From: an uncultured Erysipelotrichaceae bacterium | Lineage (GTDB): Bacteria; Bacillota_I; Bacilli_A; Erysipelotrichales; Erysipelotrichaceae | DNA: 37,306 nt | NCBI GenBank assembly: GCA_947385085.1 | Contig: CANDJN010000020.1 | Coordinates: 1 to 37,306, forward strand | Direction of reading: 5' to 3' | In this document: positions 24,659 to 32,571 of the stretch, in pieces | Position numbering within the stretch: position 1 is the stretch's first letter | How the letters are laid out: each line of letters begins with the position of its first letter | Notes under the pieces: model-generated | Seen by the model: the letters and a program-made list of their open reading frames with translations, nothing else | Database searches by the model: none | Told to the model about the DNA's origin: nothing | Position numbers and translations under genes: made by a program

Positions 24659-25823
24659 ACTGATCCCTCAACTTTCGCATTTTCTCTGCTAATTCTTCTT
24701 TACTTATTTCCAATTCCTCATCTTCGTTATCTTTCTCATAAAACCATTTTGGCAATTCCTTCTGTTTTGGTTTACTATTAGGCTGTTTCGCTTCTTCCTC
24801 AATGTGACGCAGCGCCTTCTCCTTGGTATCAATTCCCAATCTGACCCAGGTCGAAGCCACCTTTTCCACATAATTGCGCCTTAGCGTCTGATTACAGCGA
24901 TCCAGCACATATTCAATTAATACGTTAATCAGCTGCGGCTCAAAGTGATATTGTTCAAACAGCACATGGTCAATGAGATTTTGATCTGCGCGCGATACCG
25001 CAATCCCTTTTTGTTTTTCCTGTAAAAAACGAATCGGCGGCAGCTGATAGGGATCCTCAATCTGTTTCGTAAACTCCTTTTGCGATTGTTGTAAATAGCG
25101 CACCAGTTTATGACGATCTAAGTGGTTGGTTTTCAAATCCATGCTTTTACCGACCAGCTTTTGCATTTCTTTCTCATCAATCCCGTAGATATCTGCTTTT
25201 TCTGCGATGAAATCTAAATTTTCCTTGGTTCGCTCACTCAGTGGCAAAAGCATGGGTGAAAGATCATTTAAAAAGCGATCAAAGCGAAAATTCATTGAAG
25301 TCTGGGGCAAAGTGGGACGCAGATCCATAAATTGTTGTTCCTGTTGTTCGCTCCAATTTTGAAACATATCCCTGATATGAGCCGTGATTTCCTGATACGT
25401 TGATATATCCTCATGATCTTTGGCAAAGCTGCGCTTCATATGTTCGAAAACCTGTTTTCCCATTTTCTTCATATACATTCTGCCAAACACATCATGGCGC
25501 AAAAAGGCGGAAGCACTTAGCGGCTCCTGTAACTGATAACAGTAGCGATTCTTTGCACCATCATAAAACGTCTTTAACAACAAATACTGCTCGAGTAGGA
25601 TGCGATTGGCTTCGATCGCTTCCATGGATAAATCACTCAGCTTGCATATCAATACATGATTTTTGATCTTCACCGGTACCGCTGCCAATGCACTGAGCGT
25701 TTCATACAGAGCAACGGCATGTCCTCCAATAAGAGGACGATACAACAGCCGTAATACATGTATCTGTTCATTGCTTAAAGGAACAAACGATTCGATTTTT
25801 AGGTGATCTTCTTTATTTAACAC
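24651..25823 (-). CDS. dnaB: Replication initiation and membrane attachment protein DnaB (DnaD-like)
   Basis: A Bacillota helicase co-loader (not the helicase itself, despite the symbol). 390 residues. The N-terminal DDBH1-type winged-helix region starts with LSNEQIHVLRLLYRPLIGGH and continues to LQEPLSASAFLRHDVFGRMY. The C-terminal DDBH2/DnaB_2-like domain is near QNLIDHVLFEQYHFEPQLIN to EKVASTWVRLGIDTKEKALR. The last 50 residues are charged. The start codon is GTG with GGGAGG about 9 bases upstream. The gene follows coaE by 4 bases and overlaps dnaI. Confidence 0.88.
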   Translation of the reverse strand: MLNKEDHLKIESFVPLSNEQIHVLRLLYRPLIGGHAVALYETLSALAAVPVKIKNHVLICKLSDLSMEAIEANRILLEQYLLLKTFYDGAKNRYCYQLQEPLSASAFLRHDVFGRMYMKKMGKQVFEHMKRSFAKDHEDISTYQEITAHIRDMFQNWSEQQEQQFMDLRPTLPQTSMNFRFDRFLNDLSPMLLPLSERTKENLDFIAEKADIYGIDEKEMQKLVGKSMDLKTNHLDRHKLVRYLQQSQKEFTKQIEDPYQLPPIRFLQEKQKGIAVSRADQNLIDHVLFEQYHFEPQLINVLIEYVLDRCNQTLRRNYVEKVASTWVRLGIDTKEKALRHIEEEAKQPNSKPKQKELPKWFYEKDNEDEELEISKEELAEKMRKLRDQYG

Positions 25824-25827
25824 GAAT

Positions 25828-26424
25828 TCATTCCTCCCTTAAGCGCTGTAACTGTATATCAATTTGACTTTTTAATGATTTTAAATCTTCATTGTTATGG
25901 AAAACTACATCAGCACGAGCGCATTTTTCTTCCTGCGACAGCTGATTGGATAAGCGACGCAGCGCTTCCTTGCGCGATACGTTGCGTTGATTGTGAAGAC
26001 GTTCCAACAGTATTTCCTCGTCACTGCGTACCACCCAAATCTCATCAAACAGCGATTCCCAATGCGATTCAAACAACAGCGGTACCTCCACTACTACAAG
26101 CGGTTCTTGACATTGGTCCATTTGCTCGATCACCGCCGCTTGAATCAGTGGATGCATAATCGCCTCTAGTTGTTGTTTTTTGTCTAAATCGGTGAATACC
26201 AGATCACTGAGCGCTTGTGTATTTAAGCTGCGATCCTCACTCAGCACTGCTTCTCCAAAGGTTTCTAAAACCCGCTGATAGCCGATTTCATCCCGTTTCA
26301 GCAAGTGTCGATTCACTTCATCACAATCAATCACCGTGATACCCGCTTCCTTTATCAGCGCCGCTGCACTGGACTTTCCAGCCCCCATTATGCCGGTTAA
26401 GGCAATTTTTATCGAATGTTTCAT
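25828..26424 (-). CDS. coaE: Dephospho-CoA kinase
   Basis: Last step of coenzyme A synthesis: phosphorylation of the ribose 3'-OH of dephospho-CoA. 198 residues. P-loop IALTGIMGAGKSSAAALIKE at the start, then TVIDCDEVNRHLL (the DxD-type substrate site), MHPLIQAAVIEQM, LVVVEVPLLFESHWESLFDE and IWVVRSDEEILLERLHNQRN with the lid region. It starts 3 bases after the mutM stop. The polA-mutM-coaE-dnaB-dnaI order is close to that of Bacillus subtilis. Confidence 0.95.
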   Translation of the reverse strand: MKHSIKIALTGIMGAGKSSAAALIKEAGITVIDCDEVNRHLLKRDEIGYQRVLETFGEAVLSEDRSLNTQALSDLVFTDLDKKQQLEAIMHPLIQAAVIEQMDQCQEPLVVVEVPLLFESHWESLFDEIWVVRSDEEILLERLHNQRNVSRKEALRRLSNQLSQEEKCARADVVFHNNEDLKSLKSQIDIQLQRLREE

Positions 26425-26427
26425 CTT

Positions 26428-27261
26428 TTATCGTTTCCTCTGACATTTTGGACAATAGTATGTACCTCTTGTTGCGACGAATTTCTTGCGAATTATCGCG
26501 CCGCATATCGGACAGGGCTCATTTGCTTTGGCGTGTACTTGTAGCTGGAGCTGAAAGCGTCCGTCCACTCCCAATGAGGAAGTATAGGATCGAATCGTAG
26601 TTCCTCCACTTGCCATCGCCTCGCTTAAAATACGCCGAGCATGTTCTAATAATCGATCATATTCCTTCATACGTAGCTTGGCTATCGGTGTCTCCGGATG
26701 CCGTTTCAATGCAAAACAGATTTCATCCGCATAAATATTGCCGATACCCGCCATTACGCTTTGATCCAGTAATGCCTGTTTTAATACAATCTTGCGCTGA
26801 TGCAGACAATCGTATAGATACTGGGCGTTCACGCGTTCATCGAACACATCATAACCGCAATGCGCAAAAGCCTTTTGTTTTGTTAAATCCACGCTGCGAT
26901 CATAGAGATAAAAGCGTCCAAACTTGCGCGTGTCATGATAGCGCAGCTGCCGTCCATCGCGAAAGGTAATAATCAAATGCGCATGCTTGGGATCATAAGG
27001 CTCATCAGAGGACTGTACATAATACTTTCCCTCCATCCGCAAGTGCGATACCAGCACATAATGATCAAGGCGAAAAATTAAATATTTACCGACACGATCA
27101 TATTCACGAATGGTTTCTCCCACCAATGCCGCCGCAAAGCCCTGCGGTGTTTCATTTTCAACAATCCGCGGCCAGCGCACCTCCACAGTAGTGATCTGTG
27201 GATGTCCTAACTGTACCTCCAACGTTTTTCTAACCGTTTCTACCTCCGGCAATTCCGGCAT
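26428..27261 (-). CDS. mutM: Formamidopyrimidine-DNA glycosylase (Fpg/MutM)
   Basis: A base-excision repair enzyme removing 8-oxoguanine and formamidopyrimidines with AP-lyase activity. 277 residues. The mature protein would start PELPEVETVRK, whose proline is the catalytic nucleophile followed by Glu. The catalytic Lys lies in DRVGKYLIFRL. Other motifs: YHDTRKFGRFYL and LKQALLDQSVMAGIGNIYAD (H2TH). The C-terminal zinc finger is CPICG and CPKC at about 248-270, with RGTYYCPKCQ. The ATG at 27261 is required because the catalytic proline must be residue 2; the GTG-led frame at 27270 is rejected. AGGTG stands 6 bases upstream. Confidence 0.96.
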   Translation of the reverse strand: MPELPEVETVRKTLEVQLGHPQITTVEVRWPRIVENETPQGFAAALVGETIREYDRVGKYLIFRLDHYVLVSHLRMEGKYYVQSSDEPYDPKHAHLIITFRDGRQLRYHDTRKFGRFYLYDRSVDLTKQKAFAHCGYDVFDERVNAQYLYDCLHQRKIVLKQALLDQSVMAGIGNIYADEICFALKRHPETPIAKLRMKEYDRLLEHARRILSEAMASGGTTIRSYTSSLGVDGRFQLQLQVHAKANEPCPICGAIIRKKFVATRGTYYCPKCQRKR

Positions 27262-27270
27262 TTTCTTCAC

Positions 27271-29850
27271 CTACTTTGCATCATACCAATTCTTTCCGAC
27301 ACTCGCTTCGGCAATCAGCGCTACCTTCAGCTTCATCGCTTCCTGCATTCCCTGCTCTATAATTTTCTTCATTTGCGCTTGTTCTTCCAGCGGCACTTCA
27401 AAAATCAATTCATCGTGTATTTGTAGAATCATCTTGGATTTCATTTGTTGATTTTGCATTTCTTTATGGATTCGCAGCATCGCTACCTTGATCAAATCCG
27501 CTGCGCTGCCTTGAATCGGGGCATTCATAGCTGCTCGTTTGCCGAATTCACGCATCATATAGTTTTTATCCTTGATTTCCGGGATATAGCGACGGCGTTG
27601 AAACAGTGTTTTGACATAACCGTGTTCCTCGCAATACGCAATCGTTTGATCCATGAAAGTGCGAATGCGTGGATAGGAAGCAAAATATTTGTCGATAAAA
27701 TCACGGGCTTCCTTGCGAGTGATCCCGAGCTGTTCGCTTAAGCCAAAATCGCTCTGACCGTAAACAATACCGAAGTTAACGGTTTTGGCAGTACGGCGCA
27801 TTAATGCATCGACGTCCTGTTCCTCTACATCAAAAATTTCCATGGCGGTTTTCGTATGAATATCCACTTGATTGTTAAATGCCTGAATCATCTCATGTTC
27901 ATCCGCCATGTGCGCCAGCATTCTCAACTCAATTTGGGAGTAATCCGCACTCATCAACACACTGCCTTCCGGTGCTACAAACGCCTTGCGAATTTCCTTA
28001 CCTGCTTCATCACGGACCGAAATATTTTGTAAATTGGGATCACTGGAAGATAAACGACCAGTTTGCGTTTGGGTTTGATGGAATATCGTGTGAATACGCC
28101 CATCCTCATGAACATGCTTGCTTAATCCAACCGCATAGGTAGAATAGAGCTTGGCAAATTTGCGATGTTCCAGCAGCAGTGATATAATCGGATGAACGTG
28201 AATCAGCTTTTCGAGCACATCCGCTGAGGTACTACGCTTTTTTCCTGCCTTCAATCCAAGATCATCATACAGCACAACTGCTAATTGCTTGGGTGATTGA
28301 ATGTTAAATTCATATCCTGCCATTTCATAAATCTGTGTTGACAGCGATTCCAGTCTGCTTTGTGTCGCCTGCGCTATTTGAGCTAGCACCTCTAAATCAC
28401 ACAATACACCGTTTTTCTCCATTTCAAACAAAACGCGAACTAACGGCATCTCCATGCTTGTGAACAATTCCAGCATATCCTGATTTTCCAGATCTTTACG
28501 CAGCGAATCGATCCATTTGCTTAAATTAGCACACTGCGTACATACATAGTCTACACGAGATGCCTCATCACTGTTCATTCCTTTGCCTGGTTTGCCATAT
28601 ATTGTAGTTTTCTCCGGCGCAGCATAGTCGTACTTACGGGCGAATTTATCATAATCGTTGATCGTACCATCTAACAGAAAAGCAGCGATCTGTATATCGA
28701 AGGCACAATCCGCAAATGGGATGTTCGCCTTATGTAATGCATGATACATGCCTTTCGCATCCCAAGTACACCACATATCCGCAGCCTGGATAAAAGCCAA
28801 AAATCCTTGATCCTGTTTTGCATCATCCAAGCGAATGTATTGGATCTTCTCTATGTTTCCAATGGCAAAGCCATATAATACCGCATGACAATAATGTTCA
28901 CAATCAAGATCCGCAAATACTACACTGTCCTTTTTTAATAAGGCTTCATCCACGTGCGTAACCGTTTCCATATCAACGGGCACTTCACTTTCAGCGATCG
29001 ACTGTTTCTTTAATAAGCTGTTCATCTCGTATTTGCGAAAGAAATCATTCAGTTCCTGCGGCTTTGGTGTATATTGTAAATCCGCAACCGTAAATGGTAA
29101 GGACAGATCGGTTTTGATCGTTGCTAAGCGTTTGGATAAGAAAGCATTCTCTCGATCTTGTACCAGTTTTTCCTTCAGCTTACCCTTCTGTTCATCGACA
29201 TGCTCATACACCTCATCAACGCTGTGATATTGTGCTAACAGCTTGAGTGCCGTTTTTTCACCGATTCCCTTTACACCTGGAATATTATCCGATGCATCAC
29301 CCATCAACGCCTTCAAATCAATGATCTGTAATGGGACGATTCCCTTTGTTTCCATCAGCTTGGCCTCATCCATGATCTCGATTTCACTTAGTCCCTTTTT
29401 CATCACATAGACGTCGGTAGTCGGATCAATCAGCTGCCATAAGTCCTTATCACTGGAAAGAATATGAATTTGAAAATCCGGATAGCTTTTCGCCATTGTA
29501 CCGATGATGTCATCGGCTTCAATGCCGTCTTCCTCATAGCGATGGATACCTGCCGCGTCCAGGTATTCTCGAGCCATTGGCATTTGTACAACCAATTCCT
29601 GATCCACTTCTTTGCGTGTTCCCTTATAGGCATCATACAGCTGATGACGAAAGGTCTCTTTCCCACTATCCCATGCCACCAGAATGACATCAGGATGAAT
29701 TAAGGTCAACGCCTTCTCAATCATCATCACAAAACCATAAACCGCATTGGTTGGAATGCCGTTGCTTGTGCTCATTCGATAACCATAGCTTGTCGCATGA
29801 TATGCTTTAAAGAGCATATTATTGCCATCAATTAATAACATCTTCTTCAT
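27271..29850 (-). CDS. polA: DNA polymerase I
   Basis: Gap-filling and Okazaki-fragment processing polymerase. 859 residues. 5'-3' nuclease domain 1-290 (MKKMLLIDGNNMLFKAYHAT, HILSSDKDLWQLID, LMGDASDNIPGVKGIGEKTA). The central exonuclease-like domain (about 300-470) lacks the DxE pair: FADLDCEHYC stands where proofreading enzymes have FDTET, so proofreading is probably lost, as in Bacillus. Polymerase domain from about 480: TGRLSSSDPNLQNISVRDE, motif A MSADYSQIELRMLAHMADEH, motif B RRTAKTVNFGIVYGQSDFGL and motif C ILQIHDELIFEV. GAGG stands 8 bases before the ATG. It is the first gene of the polA-mutM-coaE-dnaB-dnaI run. Confidence 0.97.
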   Translation of the reverse strand: MKKMLLIDGNNMLFKAYHATSYGYRMSTSNGIPTNAVYGFVMMIEKALTLIHPDVILVAWDSGKETFRHQLYDAYKGTRKEVDQELVVQMPMAREYLDAAGIHRYEEDGIEADDIIGTMAKSYPDFQIHILSSDKDLWQLIDPTTDVYVMKKGLSEIEIMDEAKLMETKGIVPLQIIDLKALMGDASDNIPGVKGIGEKTALKLLAQYHSVDEVYEHVDEQKGKLKEKLVQDRENAFLSKRLATIKTDLSLPFTVADLQYTPKPQELNDFFRKYEMNSLLKKQSIAESEVPVDMETVTHVDEALLKKDSVVFADLDCEHYCHAVLYGFAIGNIEKIQYIRLDDAKQDQGFLAFIQAADMWCTWDAKGMYHALHKANIPFADCAFDIQIAAFLLDGTINDYDKFARKYDYAAPEKTTIYGKPGKGMNSDEASRVDYVCTQCANLSKWIDSLRKDLENQDMLELFTSMEMPLVRVLFEMEKNGVLCDLEVLAQIAQATQSRLESLSTQIYEMAGYEFNIQSPKQLAVVLYDDLGLKAGKKRSTSADVLEKLIHVHPIISLLLEHRKFAKLYSTYAVGLSKHVHEDGRIHTIFHQTQTQTGRLSSSDPNLQNISVRDEAGKEIRKAFVAPEGSVLMSADYSQIELRMLAHMADEHEMIQAFNNQVDIHTKTAMEIFDVEEQDVDALMRRTAKTVNFGIVYGQSDFGLSEQLGITRKEARDFIDKYFASYPRIRTFMDQTIAYCEEHGYVKTLFQRRRYIPEIKDKNYMMREFGKRAAMNAPIQGSAADLIKVAMLRIHKEMQNQQMKSKMILQIHDELIFEVPLEEQAQMKKIIEQGMQEAMKLKVALIAEASVGKNWYDAK

Positions 29851-29872
29851 TGTTTTATCCTCGCAATTCGCT

Positions 29873-29881
29873 ATTATTTTA
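29873..29881 (-). promoter_or_regulatory. Weak extended -10 promoter of polA
   Basis: TAAAAT preceded by TGG on the minus strand, about 23 bases ahead of the polA ATG. No clear -35. Confidence 0.3.
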
Positions 29882-29931
29882 CCACAGTTTCCCCTACTTA
29901 CCTACGCTTTTTACAACTTTATTGGTCCAGA

Positions 29932-29960
29932 AGAAAATCGCAGCGATACTGCGATTTTCT
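29932..29960 (-). terminator. Strong hairpin downstream of the ZnuA-like gene
   Basis: AGAAAATCGCAG pairs perfectly with CTGCGATTTTCT around a 5-base loop, 12 base pairs. The T-run is inside the stem, not after it. It lies 10 bases past the lipoprotein stop and ahead of polA. Confidence 0.65.
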
Positions 29961-29969
29961 ATTTCTGTT

Positions 29970-30929
29970 TTATTCTGCCATTTCTTCCAGCATTTTCAAA
30001 TTCTGATACATCAGCGATTTATAATCCAAGTTGTTGTTTTTTTCTTCTTCACTCAAGGAAGAAAGATTACTCATATTCACCGATATTAAGCCAAGCTCTT
30101 TCACCAGCTGATCATGCAAAGCCAGCATATCAGCAGGCAAATTCGCTTCCTTTACGATATAACGCACACCATCATCTTGAATCCGCGCCTTAATTAAGCG
30201 CAACTGGGAATCACTAGGCAATGCCCCATATTTGGATAAACAAATCGGATAAACCTTAACACCATATGATTTCTGCCAATTACCAAAACTGGGAGTCAAG
30301 GATACAAAGCTGATATTTGCTCCGCTATCCTTCAATTCCTGATAGTCCGCATCCATTCGCGCCAAATCATTCATCAGCTGATCGAAATTCTGTCGGAATA
30401 CCTTTGCGTACTCCGGATATTTTTCACAAAGCCATTCGCAGATGGTGGAACCCATCGAACTCATGGAAATCGGATCGATCCACAAAATCGGATCCTTTTC
30501 ATAAAGATCGACATCCTTAAAAACATCGCCGTCGTACCATGGCGTTTCTGCCGTCACGATCTTTCCGTCTAACTGCGTTGATGTATAGCGGTGAAACTGA
30601 TTTAAAGCACTGATGGTACTGAGATCCACCATATTGATTTTGGAGGATCGGATGTCATCCAGATATAATTCCATATAAGGTTCCAACCCGCCGATATAAA
30701 ACAAAACATCGGCATGATCCAATATGGATTCATAATCATCCACAATTTGCGAACGCTGAATCAGCGAATCTGTTGTGATGTTGGTTACACTGATATAATC
30801 ACCGCCGATTTGATCTGCCAAATATGCGATTGGATAGCTCGTCACAACGACTTTGGGATTGCTGGGACGACATCCGCTGCATAAGCTCGTGATCAGAAAC
30901 AGCGATATCAATATGCATTTCTTTTTCAT
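29970..30929 (-). CDS. ZnuA/TroA-like substrate-binding lipoprotein without the usual metal ligands
   Basis: A 319-residue lipoprotein: KKKCILISLFLITSLCSGC with a lipobox (CSGC). The fold is the cluster A-I binding-protein type: VVVTSYPIAYLADQIGGDYI, DHADVLFYIGGLEPYMELYL, the long backbone helix, and a second lobe near NISFVSLTPSFGNWQKSYGV. In zinc/manganese binding members the three histidines sit in PGxDPHxYEP, in DPHxWLDP and in HxAFGYF. Here those places read NITTDSLIQRSQ, DPILWIDP and LTPSFGNW, with no histidine. It probably binds no zinc in the normal way. The start at 30929 has AAGGAGG 5 bases upstream; the frame to 31007 is leader. No ABC permease or ATPase is adjacent. Confidence 0.85.
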   Translation of the reverse strand: MKKKCILISLFLITSLCSGCRPSNPKVVVTSYPIAYLADQIGGDYISVTNITTDSLIQRSQIVDDYESILDHADVLFYIGGLEPYMELYLDDIRSSKINMVDLSTISALNQFHRYTSTQLDGKIVTAETPWYDGDVFKDVDLYEKDPILWIDPISMSSMGSTICEWLCEKYPEYAKVFRQNFDQLMNDLARMDADYQELKDSGANISFVSLTPSFGNWQKSYGVKVYPICLSKYGALPSDSQLRLIKARIQDDGVRYIVKEANLPADMLALHDQLVKELGLISVNMSNLSSLSEEEKNNNLDYKSLMYQNLKMLEEMAE

Positions 30930-30948
30930 ACCTACCTCCTTGTGTTTC

Positions 30949-30954
30949 ATTATA
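30949..30954 (-). promoter_or_regulatory. Extended -10 promoter of the ZnuA-like gene
   Basis: TATAAT in TGTGATATAATGA on the minus strand, about 20 bases before the ATG. The -35 is poor; the TGA extension makes it plausible. Confidence 0.5.
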
Positions 30955-31055
30955 TCACAAAACATAGTATGGTGGTAGCGAAACATCTGTCCCTGAAACA
31001 GCATCACATAAAAAACTAATTCTACTTTTAGAATGATATACCGTATTCATTTCAC

Positions 31056-31071
31056 CATCAAAGCTTTGATG
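31056..31071. repeat. Perfect 16-base palindrome CATCAAAGCTTTGATG
   Basis: It is fully symmetric with no spacer, within the 227-base gap between the M50 protease stop (31157) and the ZnuA-like start (30929). It has no T-run. It may be an operator for the downstream lipoprotein gene, or part of a terminator for the protease gene. Confidence 0.6.
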
Positions 31072-31156
31072 TAGTCGCTAATATATGCTTAAGCACTTCC
31101 CTTTACCGCTTCCAATTATCCAGCATTCCAAATGGTCTATGAATATCATTGTTTTG

Positions 31157-31930
31157 TCAAAGCACGATGGGCTCGCGATGTGTCGGCATAGCATCATGAA
31201 AATATGCACGCAGCCATTCATCCTCAAGCATCCAGCCATGCTTACTTTTCATCATATTCGTATTGGCACGAAATAAATCTTCCTTGCGATTTGCCCGCAA
31301 GCGTCCTTTAGGTGGATGGTCACGACGATAATGATAAAAGACAATACGATCATATGCGATATTTTTCCAGCACATCACAATCTGAAATAATAAAAAGCCC
31401 ATAACGAGCCAAGCGCTGGCTGTGGTGATGATTCGGTAATGAAATAACATGGTAAGATTTATGAGGCTGGTGAGATAGGTCAAGTGCTGTGCCGTGCGAT
31501 AGCGGAAAAACAAATGATAAAATGACTGTACTAAGCGCCCTCCGTCAAGAGGATAGATCGGCAACAGGTTAAAGATAAGTATGGACGTGTTCAAGTAACA
31601 TAAGTAATCTGTATAAGCAGAAGATAACAGATGACAAGCATTCAACCAAGCAAAAAAACAGGGAAAAAGTAAATGCGTCAGAGGACCTGCCGCCACGATC
31701 GCCATTTCCTGCCAAACGCTGCCCATGCCCATCGTTGGCATTTGAGCACACAAGCCAAAGGGATAGATGATGATGGAGCGAATCGGGTAGTGAAAATACC
31801 GTGCCACCATCATATGCGCTACCTCATGAATACTCAGCATCAAAAACAGAAACAAAAGTGTTTTTCCCATATGCGATAGAATCATGAACGGTAAAAAGAG
31901 TATCCACCATAACGATATGCGTATTTTCAT
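31157..31930 (-). CDS. spoIVFB: M50 site-2 metalloprotease, SpoIVFB-like
   Basis: An intramembrane zinc protease. 257 residues with 5-6 hydrophobic segments. The zinc site HEVAHMM (HExxH) lies inside helix two at about residue 35, and the third ligand is in LIFNLLPIYPLDGGRLVQSF (about 120). In Bacillus SpoIVFB cleaves pro-sigma-K in the mother cell. Assignment as SpoIVFB rests on length, motifs and the preceding SpoIVFA-like gene behind minCD, the same arrangement as in Bacillus. A general S2P role is the alternative. The start overlaps the previous stop by 4 bases. Confidence 0.82.
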   Translation of the reverse strand: MKIRISLWWILFLPFMILSHMGKTLLFLFLMLSIHEVAHMMVARYFHYPIRSIIIYPFGLCAQMPTMGMGSVWQEMAIVAAGPLTHLLFPCFFAWLNACHLLSSAYTDYLCYLNTSILIFNLLPIYPLDGGRLVQSFYHLFFRYRTAQHLTYLTSLINLTMLFHYRIITTASAWLVMGFLLFQIVMCWKNIAYDRIVFYHYRRDHPPKGRLRANRKEDLFRANTNMMKSKHGWMLEDEWLRAYFHDAMPTHREPIVL

Positions 31931-32484
31931 GAACCCAATGCGCTTGTCAAATCAATGCGTTGATTGTCTTTGATAATATCCAGTGTCACATATTCATTAA
32001 ATGTTCCAATTACGGCACCCTTTTTTAACCGCTCATTCGCTTTAATCGAAATCTGATTCAAATGTCCATACGTAATAATAACGCCATTATCATGGCGGAC
32101 GGTGACACTGTTTTTGGCAGGATCCTTTTCCTCCACATGCAGTACAACACCGTCCAAAATTAAATTCGCTTGGTTGGTTCCATTCGCATATTGATTATCT
32201 TTTAACAACGTATAGGTTGGTAATGCGGCGACGCTTTCCTCCTTCGGTGTAGAAGAAAACCAATGATCAAAAGGCAGCCACTCACTGACGCTGGCTATGG
32301 ACAAATTTTCAGGCAACTGTACCAAATTGATTTTATCATTAATTAAATAAGCCAATGCGACTACCGCAACCATCATAATTCCCATCAAGCCGCGATAAAT
32401 CAATCGAAACACCAACGGCTGGTGGTCTTCCTCGCCTCCCCGACGGTGCGCAATGCGTTTGCGGATTTCCTTCATTTCGTTCAC
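31927..32484 (-). CDS. spoIVFA: SpoIVFA-like membrane protein with degenerate M23 peptidase domain
   Basis: A 185-residue protein with a cytoplasmic charged N terminus (KEIRKRIAHRRGGEE), one helix (YRGLMGIMMVAVVALAYLIN), a linker and a lysostaphin/M23-like beta domain: LDGVVLHVEEKDPAKNSVTV, HDNGVIITYGHLNQISIKAN and KKGAVIGTFNEY. The zinc ligands of active M23 enzymes (HxxxD at the first strand and HxH) are reduced to a single YGHL, so it is probably inactive, as SpoIVFA is. In-frame starts are GTG at 32493 inside the ribosome site, GTG at 32484 (AGGAGG 8 bases upstream; chosen) and ATG at 32475. It is the partner and inhibitor of the next gene in Bacillus. Confidence 0.75.
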   Translation of the reverse strand: MNEMKEIRKRIAHRRGGEEDHQPLVFRLIYRGLMGIMMVAVVALAYLINDKINLVQLPENLSIASVSEWLPFDHWFSSTPKEESVAALPTYTLLKDNQYANGTNQANLILDGVVLHVEEKDPAKNSVTVRHDNGVIITYGHLNQISIKANERLKKGAVIGTFNEYVTLDIIKDNQRIDLTSALGS

Positions 32485-32504
32485 TTCATCCACCTCCTGC
32501 TTCT

Positions 32505-32512
32505 ACTATATG
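32505..32512 (-). promoter_or_regulatory. CATATAGT element, possible sigma-E type -10 ahead of the spoIVFA-like gene
   Basis: On the minus strand CATATAGT resembles the sigma-E -10 element (CATACAnT), about 20 bases before the start. The -35 box is not clear and no sigma-A -10 is obvious in the gap. The match could be chance. Confidence 0.22.
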
Positions 32513-32544
32513 CGTATCCCTCACCCCTTTAGAAGATGAAGATC

Positions 32545-32571
32545 AAAAAAACAGGCATATCGCCTGTTTTT
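32545..32571 (-). terminator. Terminator of the AI-2E family gene
   Basis: AACAGGC and GCCTGTT, loop GATAT, followed by eight T on the minus strand. It begins at the stop of the permease gene. Confidence 0.88.
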
